From positions 1 to 64,000 of the forward strand of contig CAYMPH010000007.1 of the NCBI GenBank assembly GCA_964392365.1: 64,000 nucleotides of DNA, read 5' to 3'. Below the pieces are notes generated by a model that ran no database searches, had not been told where the DNA came from, and saw only the letters and a program-made list of their open reading frames with translations. Below are positions 44,625-53,081 of this stretch, piece by piece. The stretch is from CAYMPH01 sp964392365. GTDB lineage: Bacteria > Spirochaetota > UBA4802 > UBA5550. Both the position numbers and the translations under genes were made by a program. The first letter of the stretch is position 1. Each line of letters starts with the position of its first letter.

Positions 44625-46366
44625 TCAAGTCCCAGCTCTTCACATTTTTCTTTAATCGGCATGCCGTTATCATCAAGACCTCTGATTTTATAATAGGATT
44701 TTCTCGCTGATATAAAATCATCCCTGTTTAAAGGAGGTATTGTTATGCCGTCACCTCCGCTTCCTGATTCAGAAAAAAATCTCTCAGGCAGATCATCATC
44801 TTTCTCAGTAAAACCGTTTGCTGCATTCATAATCCTGTCATTGTAATAAATTCTTTCCCCTGCTTTCAGCAGATCCTGAGCGCTTGATTTTACCCCTGTA
44901 ACTCCGCTGTATGCCTTGGCATATTCCTCAAGAGTTGCAGCAAAAAAAATAAATTTGCACGCAGTAAGTGAATCAATTACCGCATTAATATCTTCAGCAA
45001 GCTTTATTATGCGGGCTTTTCCGCTGAAAGTAAACCTGTCAGTCGCAACAGGCTTCCTTAATATTTCATGCGATATGGGATAAGCGCGGAGATGGCATCC
45101 GCCGCGTGTTGATGTTGCGTAAGCAACAGCCATGCCGTATGCACCGCGGGGATCATATGCAGGCAGTTCAAGTCCCTTCACGGAAATTGATGATGATTCT
45201 TTTCCTTTTAAAAATGCATACCTGTATGATCCATGTTTTAATTCCTCGCCGATTCCGCGCGAAAGGGCAATATCCTCGAGCAAAGATAATATTTTTTCAG
45301 GGGTTAATTTCACTCCCTCAATTTCGCAATAGCACGCAAGTGTTGATGCAGCAGTAATTGTATCCATGCCGTACTCATTGCATATATCATTCGCCTGGAT
45401 AACAGTCCCGATATCATTATTATTCAATAATGCCGTGAAATGAGACATTGTTTCAAATTCCGGAATCACTTCGCCATTCACGCCTTTTTTCTTGCACATA
45501 ATATGGCATCCGGAACACCCGGATTTTTTTGTATCATATTTTTCTTTATAAGCAAAAGCGTTTAAACCAGGCGCTTTATCAAAAAAAGTTTTCCTGAAAT
45601 TATCAGTAGGCATCATTCTTCTTGAATGCATTAAATCGTAGAGCGCGCCTGTTCCGAACTCGGATATTCCAAGCTCGCCTTTTAATATCGGTGAAGCGGC
45701 AGCAAGACGGAATATCTCCTCCTTGGCTTTCATTACCTCATCGAGATTATAAATTTCTGTTTTGCCGCTTCCTTTAACATGGATGTATTTAAGTTTCTTT
45801 GCTGACATAACAAGACCGAGTCCGTTTCTACCTGAAAGGAAATGGCTGTCTATAGCAATATTTGCGAATAGAACACCATTGTCAGCAGCCGGGCCTGTTG
45901 CCGCAAACGATCCTCCGGAAGGAACCATTTTTGAAATTTCAGAAATTTTCCTGCCCAGCATTTCAGATGCATCAGTAAATTTTATTTCTTCATCATTAAT
46001 TTCTATGCCGCATAAATTTGCGCTTACACCGGTTATAATGATTCCGTCCAAACCTGAACGCTTAATCTGGAAAGCAAGTTTACCGCCAACAGATGTATCT
46101 CCTACAGTTCCGGTTTGCGGAGAGCGGGACATTATAGTCATCCGTCCTGATACAGGAGTCGGAGTGTCTACAAGAGGGCCTGTCATAAAAATGAGAGGCA
46201 TTTCAGGTGAATCAAAAGGAAGGGTTATTTTTTTTGACAGGTAATAACCGGCAAGTCCCTTACCTCCAATGTATTTTTTGAGCAATTCAATATCAGGCTG
46301 AATATAAGTTATTGTCTTTTCAGTCAGATCAATTGAAGCTATTTTATTTTTCCAGCCGTACATCAT
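44612..46366 (-). CDS. Aldehyde:ferredoxin oxidoreductase family protein (short form)
   Basis: 584 residues, near the normal AOR length. N-terminal motifs KIASIDLTEKTI, YIGGKGLAGYYL and GRMTIMSRSPQTGTVGDTSVGGK match the bis-pterin-binding domain. The Fe-S ligand set CSGCHIMC is near residue 273, and a further Cys is in SLTACKF. A tungsten or molybdenum bis-pterin cofactor and ferredoxin as electron acceptor are expected by family. It is distinct from the 794-residue homologue 6 kb away. It overlaps the aldolase gene by 13 bases. Two adjacent ATG codons are possible starts (46366 and 46363). Confidence 0.92.
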   Translation of the reverse strand: MMYGWKNKIASIDLTEKTITYIQPDIELLKKYIGGKGLAGYYLSKKITLPFDSPEMPLIFMTGPLVDTPTPVSGRMTIMSRSPQTGTVGDTSVGGKLAFQIKRSGLDGIIITGVSANLCGIEINDEEIKFTDASEMLGRKISEISKMVPSGGSFAATGPAADNGVLFANIAIDSHFLSGRNGLGLVMSAKKLKYIHVKGSGKTEIYNLDEVMKAKEEIFRLAAASPILKGELGISEFGTGALYDLMHSRRMMPTDNFRKTFFDKAPGLNAFAYKEKYDTKKSGCSGCHIMCKKKGVNGEVIPEFETMSHFTALLNNNDIGTVIQANDICNEYGMDTITAASTLACYCEIEGVKLTPEKILSLLEDIALSRGIGEELKHGSYRYAFLKGKESSSISVKGLELPAYDPRGAYGMAVAYATSTRGGCHLRAYPISHEILRKPVATDRFTFSGKARIIKLAEDINAVIDSLTACKFIFFAATLEEYAKAYSGVTGVKSSAQDLLKAGERIYYNDRIMNAANGFTEKDDDLPERFFSESGSGGDGITIPPLNRDDFISARKSYYKIRGLDDNGMPIKEKCEELGLEWIF

Positions 46367-46586
46367 TTTACCATTAATAATTTTATTTTATCCAATTACA
46401 AACAAATATAGAATAAATCAACTCTTTAAATTTGCCGCTGAGACACAGAGAAAAAAGGAAGGAAAAGATTAAAGGGGAGATGGAGATTTCAAGAGATGAG
46501 GAGATATTTGAACTTTTATCCCTCCTATCTCTACTATCTCCCAATTTCCAATTCTTACACACTTTTAAATATGTTCCAAATAAAAC
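46367..46586. other. Intergenic region with purine-rich repeat upstream of tRNA
   Basis: No gene seen. About 46436-46566 holds a purine-rich tract (GGGGAGATGGAGATTT, GATGAGGAGATATTTG) facing a pyrimidine tract (TATCTCTACTATCTCCC) and CAATTTCCAATTCTTACACA. This tract resembles 33781-33868 and may be a second copy of a dispersed element. An open frame from about 46432 through the tRNA is not a credible gene. Confidence 0.45.
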
Positions 46587-46659
46587 TGGAGCTGATCGGA
46601 ATCGAACCGACGGCCTCTTGAGTGCGATTCAAGCGCTCTCCCAACTGAGCTACAGCCCC
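46587..46659 (-). tRNA. tRNA-Ala (anticodon CGC)
   Basis: The minus strand folds as a complete 73-nt cloverleaf. The acceptor is GGGGCTG/CAGCTCC with a G3-U70 wobble pair, the alanine identity mark. The D stem is GCTC/GAGC. The anticodon arm is CTTGA-ATCGCAC-TCAAG, giving anticodon CGC for codon GCG. The T arm is GTCGG-TTCGATT-CCGAT. The discriminator is A, and the 3' CCA is not encoded. No other tRNA or rRNA gene lies beside it. Confidence 0.97.
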
Positions 46660-46753
46660 GGAATTTCTATAATTACGAAATATGCTATATTCAGGAATAC
46701 TGCAGTCAATATATTTTTTAGGCCTCCACATATTAGCGTTTTAAACAAAGAAG

Positions 46754-46932
46754 ATAGAATACGGATGACACGGATTTATATGATTTTAATTCGCGTACGG
46801 GTTCAAAATTTTGAACCCGTACGCGAATTGCGGCACATTATATTTTAATATAGTAATTTTTAAATTTCAATATTATTTAAAAATTCTTTATCCGTGTAAA
46901 TCATAAAAAATCCGCGTCATCCGTGTTCTATT
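46754..46932. repeat. Family C ~170-180-bp inverted-repeat element (diverged copy)
   Basis: It starts ATAGAATACGGATGACACGG and ends CCGCGTCATCCGTGTTCTATT, imperfect inverted arms matching the elements at 55261-55430 and 61854-62023. The interior is different and contains the 42-bp palindrome at 46788. It lies between the AOR/tRNA side and the thiolase promoter region. Confidence 0.75.
46788..46829. repeat. Perfect 42-bp palindrome inside family C element
   Basis: Arms 46788-46808 and 46809-46829 are exact reverse complements with no loop; the left arm begins AATTCGCGTACGGGTTC. Perfect palindromes of this length are unstable in many bacteria. It is nested within a longer inverted-repeat element and may be an insertion or a strong cruciform/terminator sequence. 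Confidence 0.9.
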
Positions 46933-47067
46933 GTTTTTCTAAATAAATCATTTCACCGGACTTTCAAAGTCTCCTCAAGAATGCCAATTTTTCCCAGAAA
47001 TTGATTTGACACGCATTGCCCTTCCAAATTGAATAAAAAAAAATAACTATTTTAAGAGGTAAAAAAA

Positions 47068-48249
47068 ATGAAACAGCCAGTAATTGTATCCATAGTAAGA
47101 ACTCCGACAGGATCTTTCGGCGGATCGCTAAAAGATTTTTCTGCAGTTGATCTTGGAGTTATTGCGGTTAAGGAAGCTATAAAACGGGCAGGCATTTCCG
47201 AAAAAGATGTTGAAAACTTAATTTTAGGACACGTTTTACAAGGCGCCCAGGGCCAGAATACAGCACGCCAGGTTCTTGTAAAAGCCGGAATTCCGATTGA
47301 AGTGCCGGCAATAACAATTAATAAAGTTTGCGGCTCAGGACTCAGAGCAATGTCCCTTGCAGCTCAAATGATTAAAGCAGGAGATGCAGATATTATTATT
47401 GCAGGCGGAATGGAATGCATGAGCTCATCCCAGTTTTCAGTTAATGGTGCAAGATGGGGCCTCAGAATGGGAGACTCCCCAATTACAGACATGATGATAA
47501 AAGACGGCCTTACCGATGCATTCAATAATTATCACATGGGAATAACTGCTGAAAATGTTGCAGAAAAATATAAACTTACAAGAGAGGAGCTCGATATATT
47601 TTCAGCTGCAAGCCAGAATAAGGCGGAAAATGCAGTTAAAAGCGGTAAATTCAAAGATGAAATAATCCCGGTAATGATTCCCAAGAGAAAGGGCGACCCT
47701 GTTGCCTTTGATACAGATGAATTTCCAAAATTCGGAACAACAGCAGAGACACTTTCCAAACTGAAACCTGCTTTTAAAAAAGACGGTGTTGTAACAGCCG
47801 GAAACGCTTCAGGTATAAATGACGGAGCTGCTGCTGCAGTTATAATGTCCGAGGAGAAGGCTAAAGAACTCGGTTTAAAACCTATAGCAAGAATTGTATC
47901 ATATGCTTCTGTAGGTGTTGCGCCTGAACTTATGGGACTTGGTCCTATTCCTTCTTCAAAAAAAGCTCTGCAGATTGCAGGCTGGAAAGCTTCAGACCTG
48001 GATTTAATTGAAGCAAATGAAGCTTTTGCTGCTCAGGCTGTTGCGGTTAACAAAGAAATGGGATGGGATACATCAAAAGTAAATGTAAACGGCGGAGCAA
48101 TCGCGCTTGGTCACCCGATAGGAGCTTCCGGAGCAAGAATATTCACAACTCTTATTCACGAAATGAAAAAACGCTCTGCAAAAAAAGGCATTGCAACTCT
48201 CTGCATAGGCGGCGGCATGGGAACAGCTGTTGCTATTGAAATGTATTAA
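47068..48249 (+). CDS. Acetyl-CoA C-acetyltransferase (thiolase)
   Basis: 393 residues, the standard thiolase length. The nucleophilic Cys88 is in NKVCGSGLRAM. The other catalytic parts are NEAFAAQA, the GHPIGASG His loop and the second catalytic Cys in LCIGGGMG. It condenses or cleaves acetoacetyl-CoA with CoA. AAGAGG precedes the ATG. An MBL-fold gene follows six bases later, so the two are probably cotranscribed. Whether it serves beta-oxidation, butyrate or polyhydroxyalkanoate metabolism cannot be told because no other genes of those pathways are adjacent. Confidence 0.95.
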   Translation: MKQPVIVSIVRTPTGSFGGSLKDFSAVDLGVIAVKEAIKRAGISEKDVENLILGHVLQGAQGQNTARQVLVKAGIPIEVPAITINKVCGSGLRAMSLAAQMIKAGDADIIIAGGMECMSSSQFSVNGARWGLRMGDSPITDMMIKDGLTDAFNNYHMGITAENVAEKYKLTREELDIFSAASQNKAENAVKSGKFKDEIIPVMIPKRKGDPVAFDTDEFPKFGTTAETLSKLKPAFKKDGVVTAGNASGINDGAAAAVIMSEEKAKELGLKPIARIVSYASVGVAPELMGLGPIPSSKKALQIAGWKASDLDLIEANEAFAAQAVAVNKEMGWDTSKVNVNGGAIALGHPIGASGARIFTTLIHEMKKRSAKKGIATLCIGGGMGTAVAIEMY

Positions 48250-48255
48250 TAAACA

Positions 48256-49344
48256 ATGAGAGAAGTTTATCCAGGGATATTCATGATAACGGAAACAGCG
48301 AATCTGTTTAAGACAAACTTTTCCGTTAATATATTTGTAATAACCGGAGAGAATTCTCTGATTTTCGATGCAGGGCATGGTAAAAAAAAAGCTGTTTCTC
48401 ATTTCTTAACGAAGATCAGAGAGATACATTCGATCTGTTCTTCAAGAGGGATAAGCTTTTCTCCAGGAAGAATTATTATCAGCCATACTCATCCTGATCA
48501 TTTTTCCGGTCTGCGCAAGATCAGGCAGGCTCTCGGATCACAAGTTCTCCTGACTGAAAAGCAGGCTGAAATTTTAGTCTCAAGAGAATCTTATATAAAC
48601 AATTATTCAAAAATCCGGGAGTCTGTAAATCTCATCCGCCATGCTAAAAAAAGTGAATGGGATGAATTTCTATTTATTATTAACAACTCATACATTGTAA
48701 AAAAAATAATTTTCACACTGAAAAACTTTCCATCATATTTTTATAGATTTTTATATGGAATAGAATATCCCGGGAAACCTGATGGAATAATAAAAGAAAA
48801 CACCGGAATTCAGGCAGGAGGATCCGAATGGATAATCCTGCCTGCTCCAGGACACAGCAGAGACCATATATCGCTCTACAACGAAGAGAAAGGAATTCTT
48901 CTCGGAGGGGACAATGTTCTCAGATCAATAACACCATGGCTTGGACCGCCGGATTCAAATTTGAAAGATTATCTCTGCACTCTGAACTCCATGCTCAATC
49001 TCCCGAAGCTTGAAATAATTCTTGCTGCACATGGCGGGCCAGTTTCAGAACCGAAAAAACGGATAAAACTTATTATTGAATTAAGACTGAAAAGAATAAA
49101 CCAGATAATAAAAATTTTAATTAGAAATGCTGCAGCAGGCTGCACAGCAAGAAGCATTCTTATTGAACTGTACGGATATAAAAATTTCAGAAAATTTTAT
49201 CTTGCAGAAGGATGGATTTCACTGACACTCATGTTCCTTGAAGAAAACGGCATGGCCGTAAAAAAAGAATTTTCTGATAATAATATATATATTCCGACAG
49301 ATAAAATTTCTTCCGACTTGAAACAGATTATAGGCTGCAGCTGA
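48256..49344 (+). CDS. MBL-fold hydrolase
   Basis: 362 residues. The first part has a metallo-beta-lactamase fold with the metal motif SHTHPDHFSG near residue 78, a later His in PAPGHSRDHISLY and Asp in LLGGDNVL, then AAHGGP. The C-terminal ~90 residues are basic and helical, like the winged-helix-type tail of LACTB2-like hydrolases. In family terms these hydrolyse thioesters, nucleic acids or lactones. It follows the thiolase gene by six bases, so a thioesterase-like step in acyl-CoA metabolism is possible. The outer-membrane gene starts four bases after its stop, hence three genes may share one transcript. Confidence 0.85.
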   Translation: MREVYPGIFMITETANLFKTNFSVNIFVITGENSLIFDAGHGKKKAVSHFLTKIREIHSICSSRGISFSPGRIIISHTHPDHFSGLRKIRQALGSQVLLTEKQAEILVSRESYINNYSKIRESVNLIRHAKKSEWDEFLFIINNSYIVKKIIFTLKNFPSYFYRFLYGIEYPGKPDGIIKENTGIQAGGSEWIILPAPGHSRDHISLYNEEKGILLGGDNVLRSITPWLGPPDSNLKDYLCTLNSMLNLPKLEIILAAHGGPVSEPKKRIKLIIELRLKRINQIIKILIRNAAAGCTARSILIELYGYKNFRKFYLAEGWISLTLMFLEENGMAVKKEFSDNNIYIPTDKISSDLKQIIGCS

Positions 49345-49347
49345 TCA

Positions 49348-50979
49348 ATGAATTTCACATTTAAACCTGCTTTAGTCTTTTCCGTTATTCTTATATTATT
49401 AAATTCTCTCTATGCTGATTCTATTTTTTTAAAATCCGGAAAAATTATCGAAGGCGAAATTAAAAAAAATATTGATCCCAGGGGAGATATTGTCATTACA
49501 CCTAAAGGGAAACCGGAACAGATAATTAAAAAAGAAACCATTCTCCGGATTAAAAATGATGACGAATATAAAAAAGAAAAAGAAATCAATCTCGGAATAA
49601 ATGGAACCATAGATGGATTTATAGTTGATCAGGATGAAGAGGCTATATATGTAAGAAAAGCTATAAATTCACCTGAAGAAAATAGAATCCCCAGAAGCAG
49701 GATTAAAAACATTTCCGATCCTTCGAAGAAAGGAAGACTCAGGGATGAGGAGCTTGCAAAGAAAAAAGAAAACTGGTATTTCACAGGACTTCCATGGGTT
49801 ATCTACAATACTGAAAACAGCATGATTTTCGGAGGAAGAATTTCCTTTTATGACAACGGCCCGAAAGATGGGGAATTCTTCAACAGATCCCCTTACGACC
49901 TGCAGGTTTTTCTTCATGCTCTTGTTTCTCTTGGCGGATATCAGCAGTACAGGCTTAATCTCGACAAATTCAATGTACTTGGAAGCAACTTCAGAATATT
50001 CACATACTTTGAATTCAGATACAACACTAATGCAAACTATTTCGGTTCAGGCGAAAAAGTTACATCCACACCACTTACCGATGTTTACGGAAACACATAC
50101 TCAACATTCCGCGACTACGAGCTGGGTTTTGTTAATGCCGGGGATATGAGCGAAGCAAAATACAATAAATTCACTTATCTATCTCCACGATATTCGTTCA
50201 ACAGCTCAGCGAAGTTTGCAAAATATTTTGAATTTTTAGCAGGATTTCTCGTAAGCTGGTACCAGATACAGCCGTGGGACGGACGCGCATTCGAATATAA
50301 TTTCAAGGGATACACAGCAAAAAACTACTCTCTGCTTACAAAGGAAAAACCTCTAGGATTCAATGGCGGCTGGAACAATTATGTAAGGCTCGGCATAGCG
50401 TTCGATACAAGAGACTATGAGCCTGATCCGAATTTAGGCATGTATTTTGACTACAATCTTGAAGCTGCAGGCAGAATGATCGGCTCTGATTATGAATATT
50501 TCAGGCATACTCTTGGTTTGAGGTTCTATACGCCGCTTATATGGAATCCGCTAATTTTAGCTGTCAGACTCGGATACACTACAGCTTCAAACGGCATACC
50601 GTTTTTTGAAATGTCCTATTTCCCGTTTATGATAGACCGCGCTGACGGCCTGGAATCAAGCTCACTTTTAAAAGGCTATAAGTTTGCAAGATTTATCGGT
50701 CCGACAATGACAACATTCAATCTGGAACTCAGGTGGAAAGTCTGGGAATTCATGTTATGGAATCAGAGAATCGGCATTAAACTTATAGGATCTTTTGACG
50801 CGAAAAATGTATACAATGAACCGGTTGAAATTTTCACCAATCACAGGTGGGAATACTACAAACTTTCGTATGGAGGTTCGCTTGCTATTGTGTGGAATCT
50901 TGCTACAGTTATGAGAATCGGAGTTGGATTCAGTCCTGAAGACTGGTCGATTTCAATGCTCTTCGGCCAGTCCTTTTAA
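49348..50979 (+). CDS. Outer-membrane beta-barrel protein (BamA/D15-like C-terminus)
   Basis: 543 residues with a signal peptide (hydrophobic about 8-21, cleavage likely after YADS region). An N-terminal domain of about 120 residues contains two short beta repeats (SIFLKSGKIIEGEIK and a second INGTIDGFIV). Beyond about residue 150 the pattern is alternating aromatic and polar beta strands (YQQYRLNL, FRIFTYFEFRYNT, LGLRFYTPLIWNPL). It ends in a Phe (FGQSF), the classical barrel-insertion signature. The barrel resembles the bacterial surface antigen/BamA type. POTRA domains are not obvious. Transport cargo or substrate is unknown. Confidence 0.82.
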   Translation: MNFTFKPALVFSVILILLNSLYADSIFLKSGKIIEGEIKKNIDPRGDIVITPKGKPEQIIKKETILRIKNDDEYKKEKEINLGINGTIDGFIVDQDEEAIYVRKAINSPEENRIPRSRIKNISDPSKKGRLRDEELAKKKENWYFTGLPWVIYNTENSMIFGGRISFYDNGPKDGEFFNRSPYDLQVFLHALVSLGGYQQYRLNLDKFNVLGSNFRIFTYFEFRYNTNANYFGSGEKVTSTPLTDVYGNTYSTFRDYELGFVNAGDMSEAKYNKFTYLSPRYSFNSSAKFAKYFEFLAGFLVSWYQIQPWDGRAFEYNFKGYTAKNYSLLTKEKPLGFNGGWNNYVRLGIAFDTRDYEPDPNLGMYFDYNLEAAGRMIGSDYEYFRHTLGLRFYTPLIWNPLILAVRLGYTTASNGIPFFEMSYFPFMIDRADGLESSSLLKGYKFARFIGPTMTTFNLELRWKVWEFMLWNQRIGIKLIGSFDAKNVYNEPVEIFTNHRWEYYKLSYGGSLAIVWNLATVMRIGVGFSPEDWSISMLFGQSF

Positions 50980-51003
50980 ATTATCATTTATAACAGATCA
51001 CTC

Positions 51004-52002
51004 TTATATAAATTTACTCATATCTTTAAGTATACCCATTATAGGACGTATGGATTTTAATCCGTTAAAATAGATGCTGATATCTCTATACCAGCTCATA
51101 TTGCATGCATCACAGGCTTTTTTCTTTAAATCTTCTTCTTTCAAATCAAGAATGTCCCCATAATTATCTGCAAGGTGCATGCAAGGATGCACATGGAAAA
51201 ACCAGTCAATAAAAAGAACCCTGTATCCTCCATAGCATTTATATGTAGAACCTTTTCCGGTCAGATATGAAATTATATTTTTAATTGATAACTCGGGATT
51301 TATAATGTTATATCCTTTTTTCTTTAACCTGATAACTTCTTTCAGCGCTTTAGCAACTTCTTCCTTTGTTAAATTTATACCCTCTCCTCCCAGAGTATAA
51401 ACCGGGGACTGTGAAAACTCAGGATAATTGATAGCAATTGAAGCAAACCCCATCTCTTTTGTTCTTTCAAAAAGCTTTTCTAAAGATGTATGATTATATG
51501 TGCTGATCAGAATACTTGCCATGGATCCTATACCGCCCATTGCATTGATTCTGGAAACTGCATTTTCAATTTTAGATGTCAGCCCTTCTATCTTTCTGGA
51601 TTCATAAAGTACTTTATCATCATAATGATCCATGCTGATTGCAATCATATCAACTCCGGCTTTTGCAAGACCATTGAGTTTATTTTCAGTAAGAAGCCTT
51701 GGATCAGCATTAAGAACCTGGCAGATTATACCTTTGTCTGTACATCTTTGAACAATGTCTTCAACATGAGGATGCAGGACCGGCTCTCCGCCAGTTAATG
51801 TTATGACTTTAACATGAAGTTCTGCCAGTTTATCTATAGTTTTTAACGCTTTTTCTAAATTTACTGAAACTTTAGGCTTCTGCTGCCAGATTGTGCAGAA
51901 AGAACACTGAGCACTGCAGGTGTTTGTAAGAGCAAATTCGCTGAATCTGATTTTATTTCTTAATAGTCCTTTTACAAAGTTTAACTGTTTTTTAAATTTC
52001 AT
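51004..52002 (-). CDS. Radical SAM protein with extra Cys-rich C-terminal domain
   Basis: 332 residues. The radical SAM cluster motif CSAQCSFC is near residue 29, followed by TLTGGEPVLH. The C-terminal region has further Cys (KCYGGYRVLF, HPCMHLADN, KKACDACNMSW), suggesting a SPASM-like or auxiliary Fe-S cluster. Such proteins modify peptides, cofactors or small molecules. It is the last gene of a minus-strand run after the PASTA protein, rpe and a small exported protein. The neighbouring small protein at 52088 contains only ordinary residues and no clear Cys motif, so it is not an obvious peptide substrate. Confidence 0.9.
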   Translation of the reverse strand: MKFKKQLNFVKGLLRNKIRFSEFALTNTCSAQCSFCTIWQQKPKVSVNLEKALKTIDKLAELHVKVITLTGGEPVLHPHVEDIVQRCTDKGIICQVLNADPRLLTENKLNGLAKAGVDMIAISMDHYDDKVLYESRKIEGLTSKIENAVSRINAMGGIGSMASILISTYNHTSLEKLFERTKEMGFASIAINYPEFSQSPVYTLGGEGINLTKEEVAKALKEVIRLKKKGYNIINPELSIKNIISYLTGKGSTYKCYGGYRVLFIDWFFHVHPCMHLADNYGDILDLKEEDLKKKACDACNMSWYRDISIYFNGLKSIRPIMGILKDMSKFI

Positions 52003-52087
52003 TCATAATGCTCCATATGTTAGTTAAAAAATTATCCGGTCAGTTTTATTCTGATGGTTTTTTATGCAAGTAAATTGATAAAAAAAA

Positions 52088-52372
52088 TTACCGGTATTCC
52101 GGAGATTGTTTTTCATCAAAACGCTCATAGTAGTCATGCTTATCCGGCTCGTCAAAATTTCTTTCGCTTTCGTTAAAGTGCCTTTCTTCGAGATCGTAAT
52201 GCGGATTTGAAAAATACTCTTTTTCATCCTGCTCAGGAGCCTCAGATTCGGATTTTTCATCTTCCGCATAAGCGGCTTTTGAAAAAATAATATCATCCTT
52301 TTCAAAAGCTAATGGAATAAATAATGAAAGGAATAAAGTGCATAAAATTATAATAAAAATATTTCTAATCAT
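52088..52372 (-). CDS. Small exported acidic protein of unknown function
   Basis: 94 residues. The start has AGGAG nine bases upstream. The first 30 or so residues form a signal peptide or anchor (IFIIILCTLFLSLFIPLAF) and an AYAED-type cleavage site lies near residue 36. The mature part is highly acidic and Tyr/His-rich (HYDLEERHFNESERNFDEPD) and probably unstructured. I know no family for it. It sits between rpe and the radical SAM gene on the same strand. A periplasmic or surface location is likely. Confidence 0.7.
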   Translation of the reverse strand: MIRNIFIIILCTLFLSLFIPLAFEKDDIIFSKAAYAEDEKSESEAPEQDEKEYFSNPHYDLEERHFNESERNFDEPDKHDYYERFDEKQSPEYR

Positions 52373-52415
52373 TTCACATCTCCTTGAATTATTAGAGATT
52401 TAAATAACAGTAAAG

Positions 52416-53081
52416 TTACACCCTGCTTTTTAAAAAAGCAACATTCTTGTTTACATCATTGCCTTTAAAAGCGGAATTGCCTGCAACAATCATACTTGCG
52501 CCTGCTTTTACTATTTTTGAAATATTGTCTGAATTGATTCCGCCATCCACTTCAATTTTAATATCATAATTGTTTTCTTTGATATAATCAGACAGTTTTT
52601 TAATCCTGTTTATTGAAGTTTCCATAAAGGCCTGGCCGTAAAAACCGGGATCAACAGACATGATCAGCACCATATTCATATAAGGCAGAAGATCATAGAT
52701 AGATTCAACCGGAGTAGAGGGATTAATTGAAACACCGGCCATTATGCCGGCATCGCGGATTATTTTTAATATTCTTGCAGTATATCTGTCTGCTTCGTAA
52801 TGAAATGTTATGCAGAAGGGCTTCAGGGCAATATATTCATTTATTGAATCGCCCGGATTTTCTATCATAAGATGTATGTCGAATGGAATGTCTGTATGTG
52901 CAGAGAGACTTTTTATATATGCTGCACCAAAAGTTATATTGGGTACGAAGTTTCCGTCCATTACATCCATATGCAGAAGATCAACTATTGATTTATCAAA
53001 ACCGTTCACAATGCTTCCCATCATGGAAAGGTCTGATGCAATAATTGAAGGAGAGACTAATATTTTAGATGAATCATTCAA
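52416..53081 (-). CDS. rpe: Ribulose-phosphate 3-epimerase
   Basis: 221 residues of a (beta/alpha)8 barrel. Metal and catalytic motifs are LLHMDVMDGNFVPN, IHLMIENP, HYEAD, MSVDPGFYGQ, and VDGGINSDN with the phosphate loop AGNSAFKG. It interconverts ribulose-5-phosphate and xylulose-5-phosphate in the pentose phosphate pathway. No in-frame ATG lies near, and I take TTG at 53081, which overlaps the PASTA gene stop by eight bases. A PASTA-protein gene next to rpe is a recurrent arrangement in spirochaetes as I recall it, not checked here. Confidence 0.94.
   Translation of the reverse strand: MNDSSKILVSPSIIASDLSMMGSIVNGFDKSIVDLLHMDVMDGNFVPNITFGAAYIKSLSAHTDIPFDIHLMIENPGDSINEYIALKPFCITFHYEADRYTARILKIIRDAGIMAGVSINPSTPVESIYDLLPYMNMVLIMSVDPGFYGQAFMETSINRIKKLSDYIKENNYDIKIEVDGGINSDNISKIVKAGASMIVAGNSAFKGNDVNKNVAFLKSRV

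Noticed and set aside
46432..46848. 138-codon plus-strand frame running through the tRNA gene
   Set aside because: It overlaps the opposite-strand tRNA-Ala and a palindromic repeat and has low-complexity content, so coding is not credible.
52024..52305. 93-codon alternative minus frame overlapping 52088-52372
   Set aside because: It lacks the AGGAG site and signal peptide found in the other frame; the two cannot both be strongly supported.
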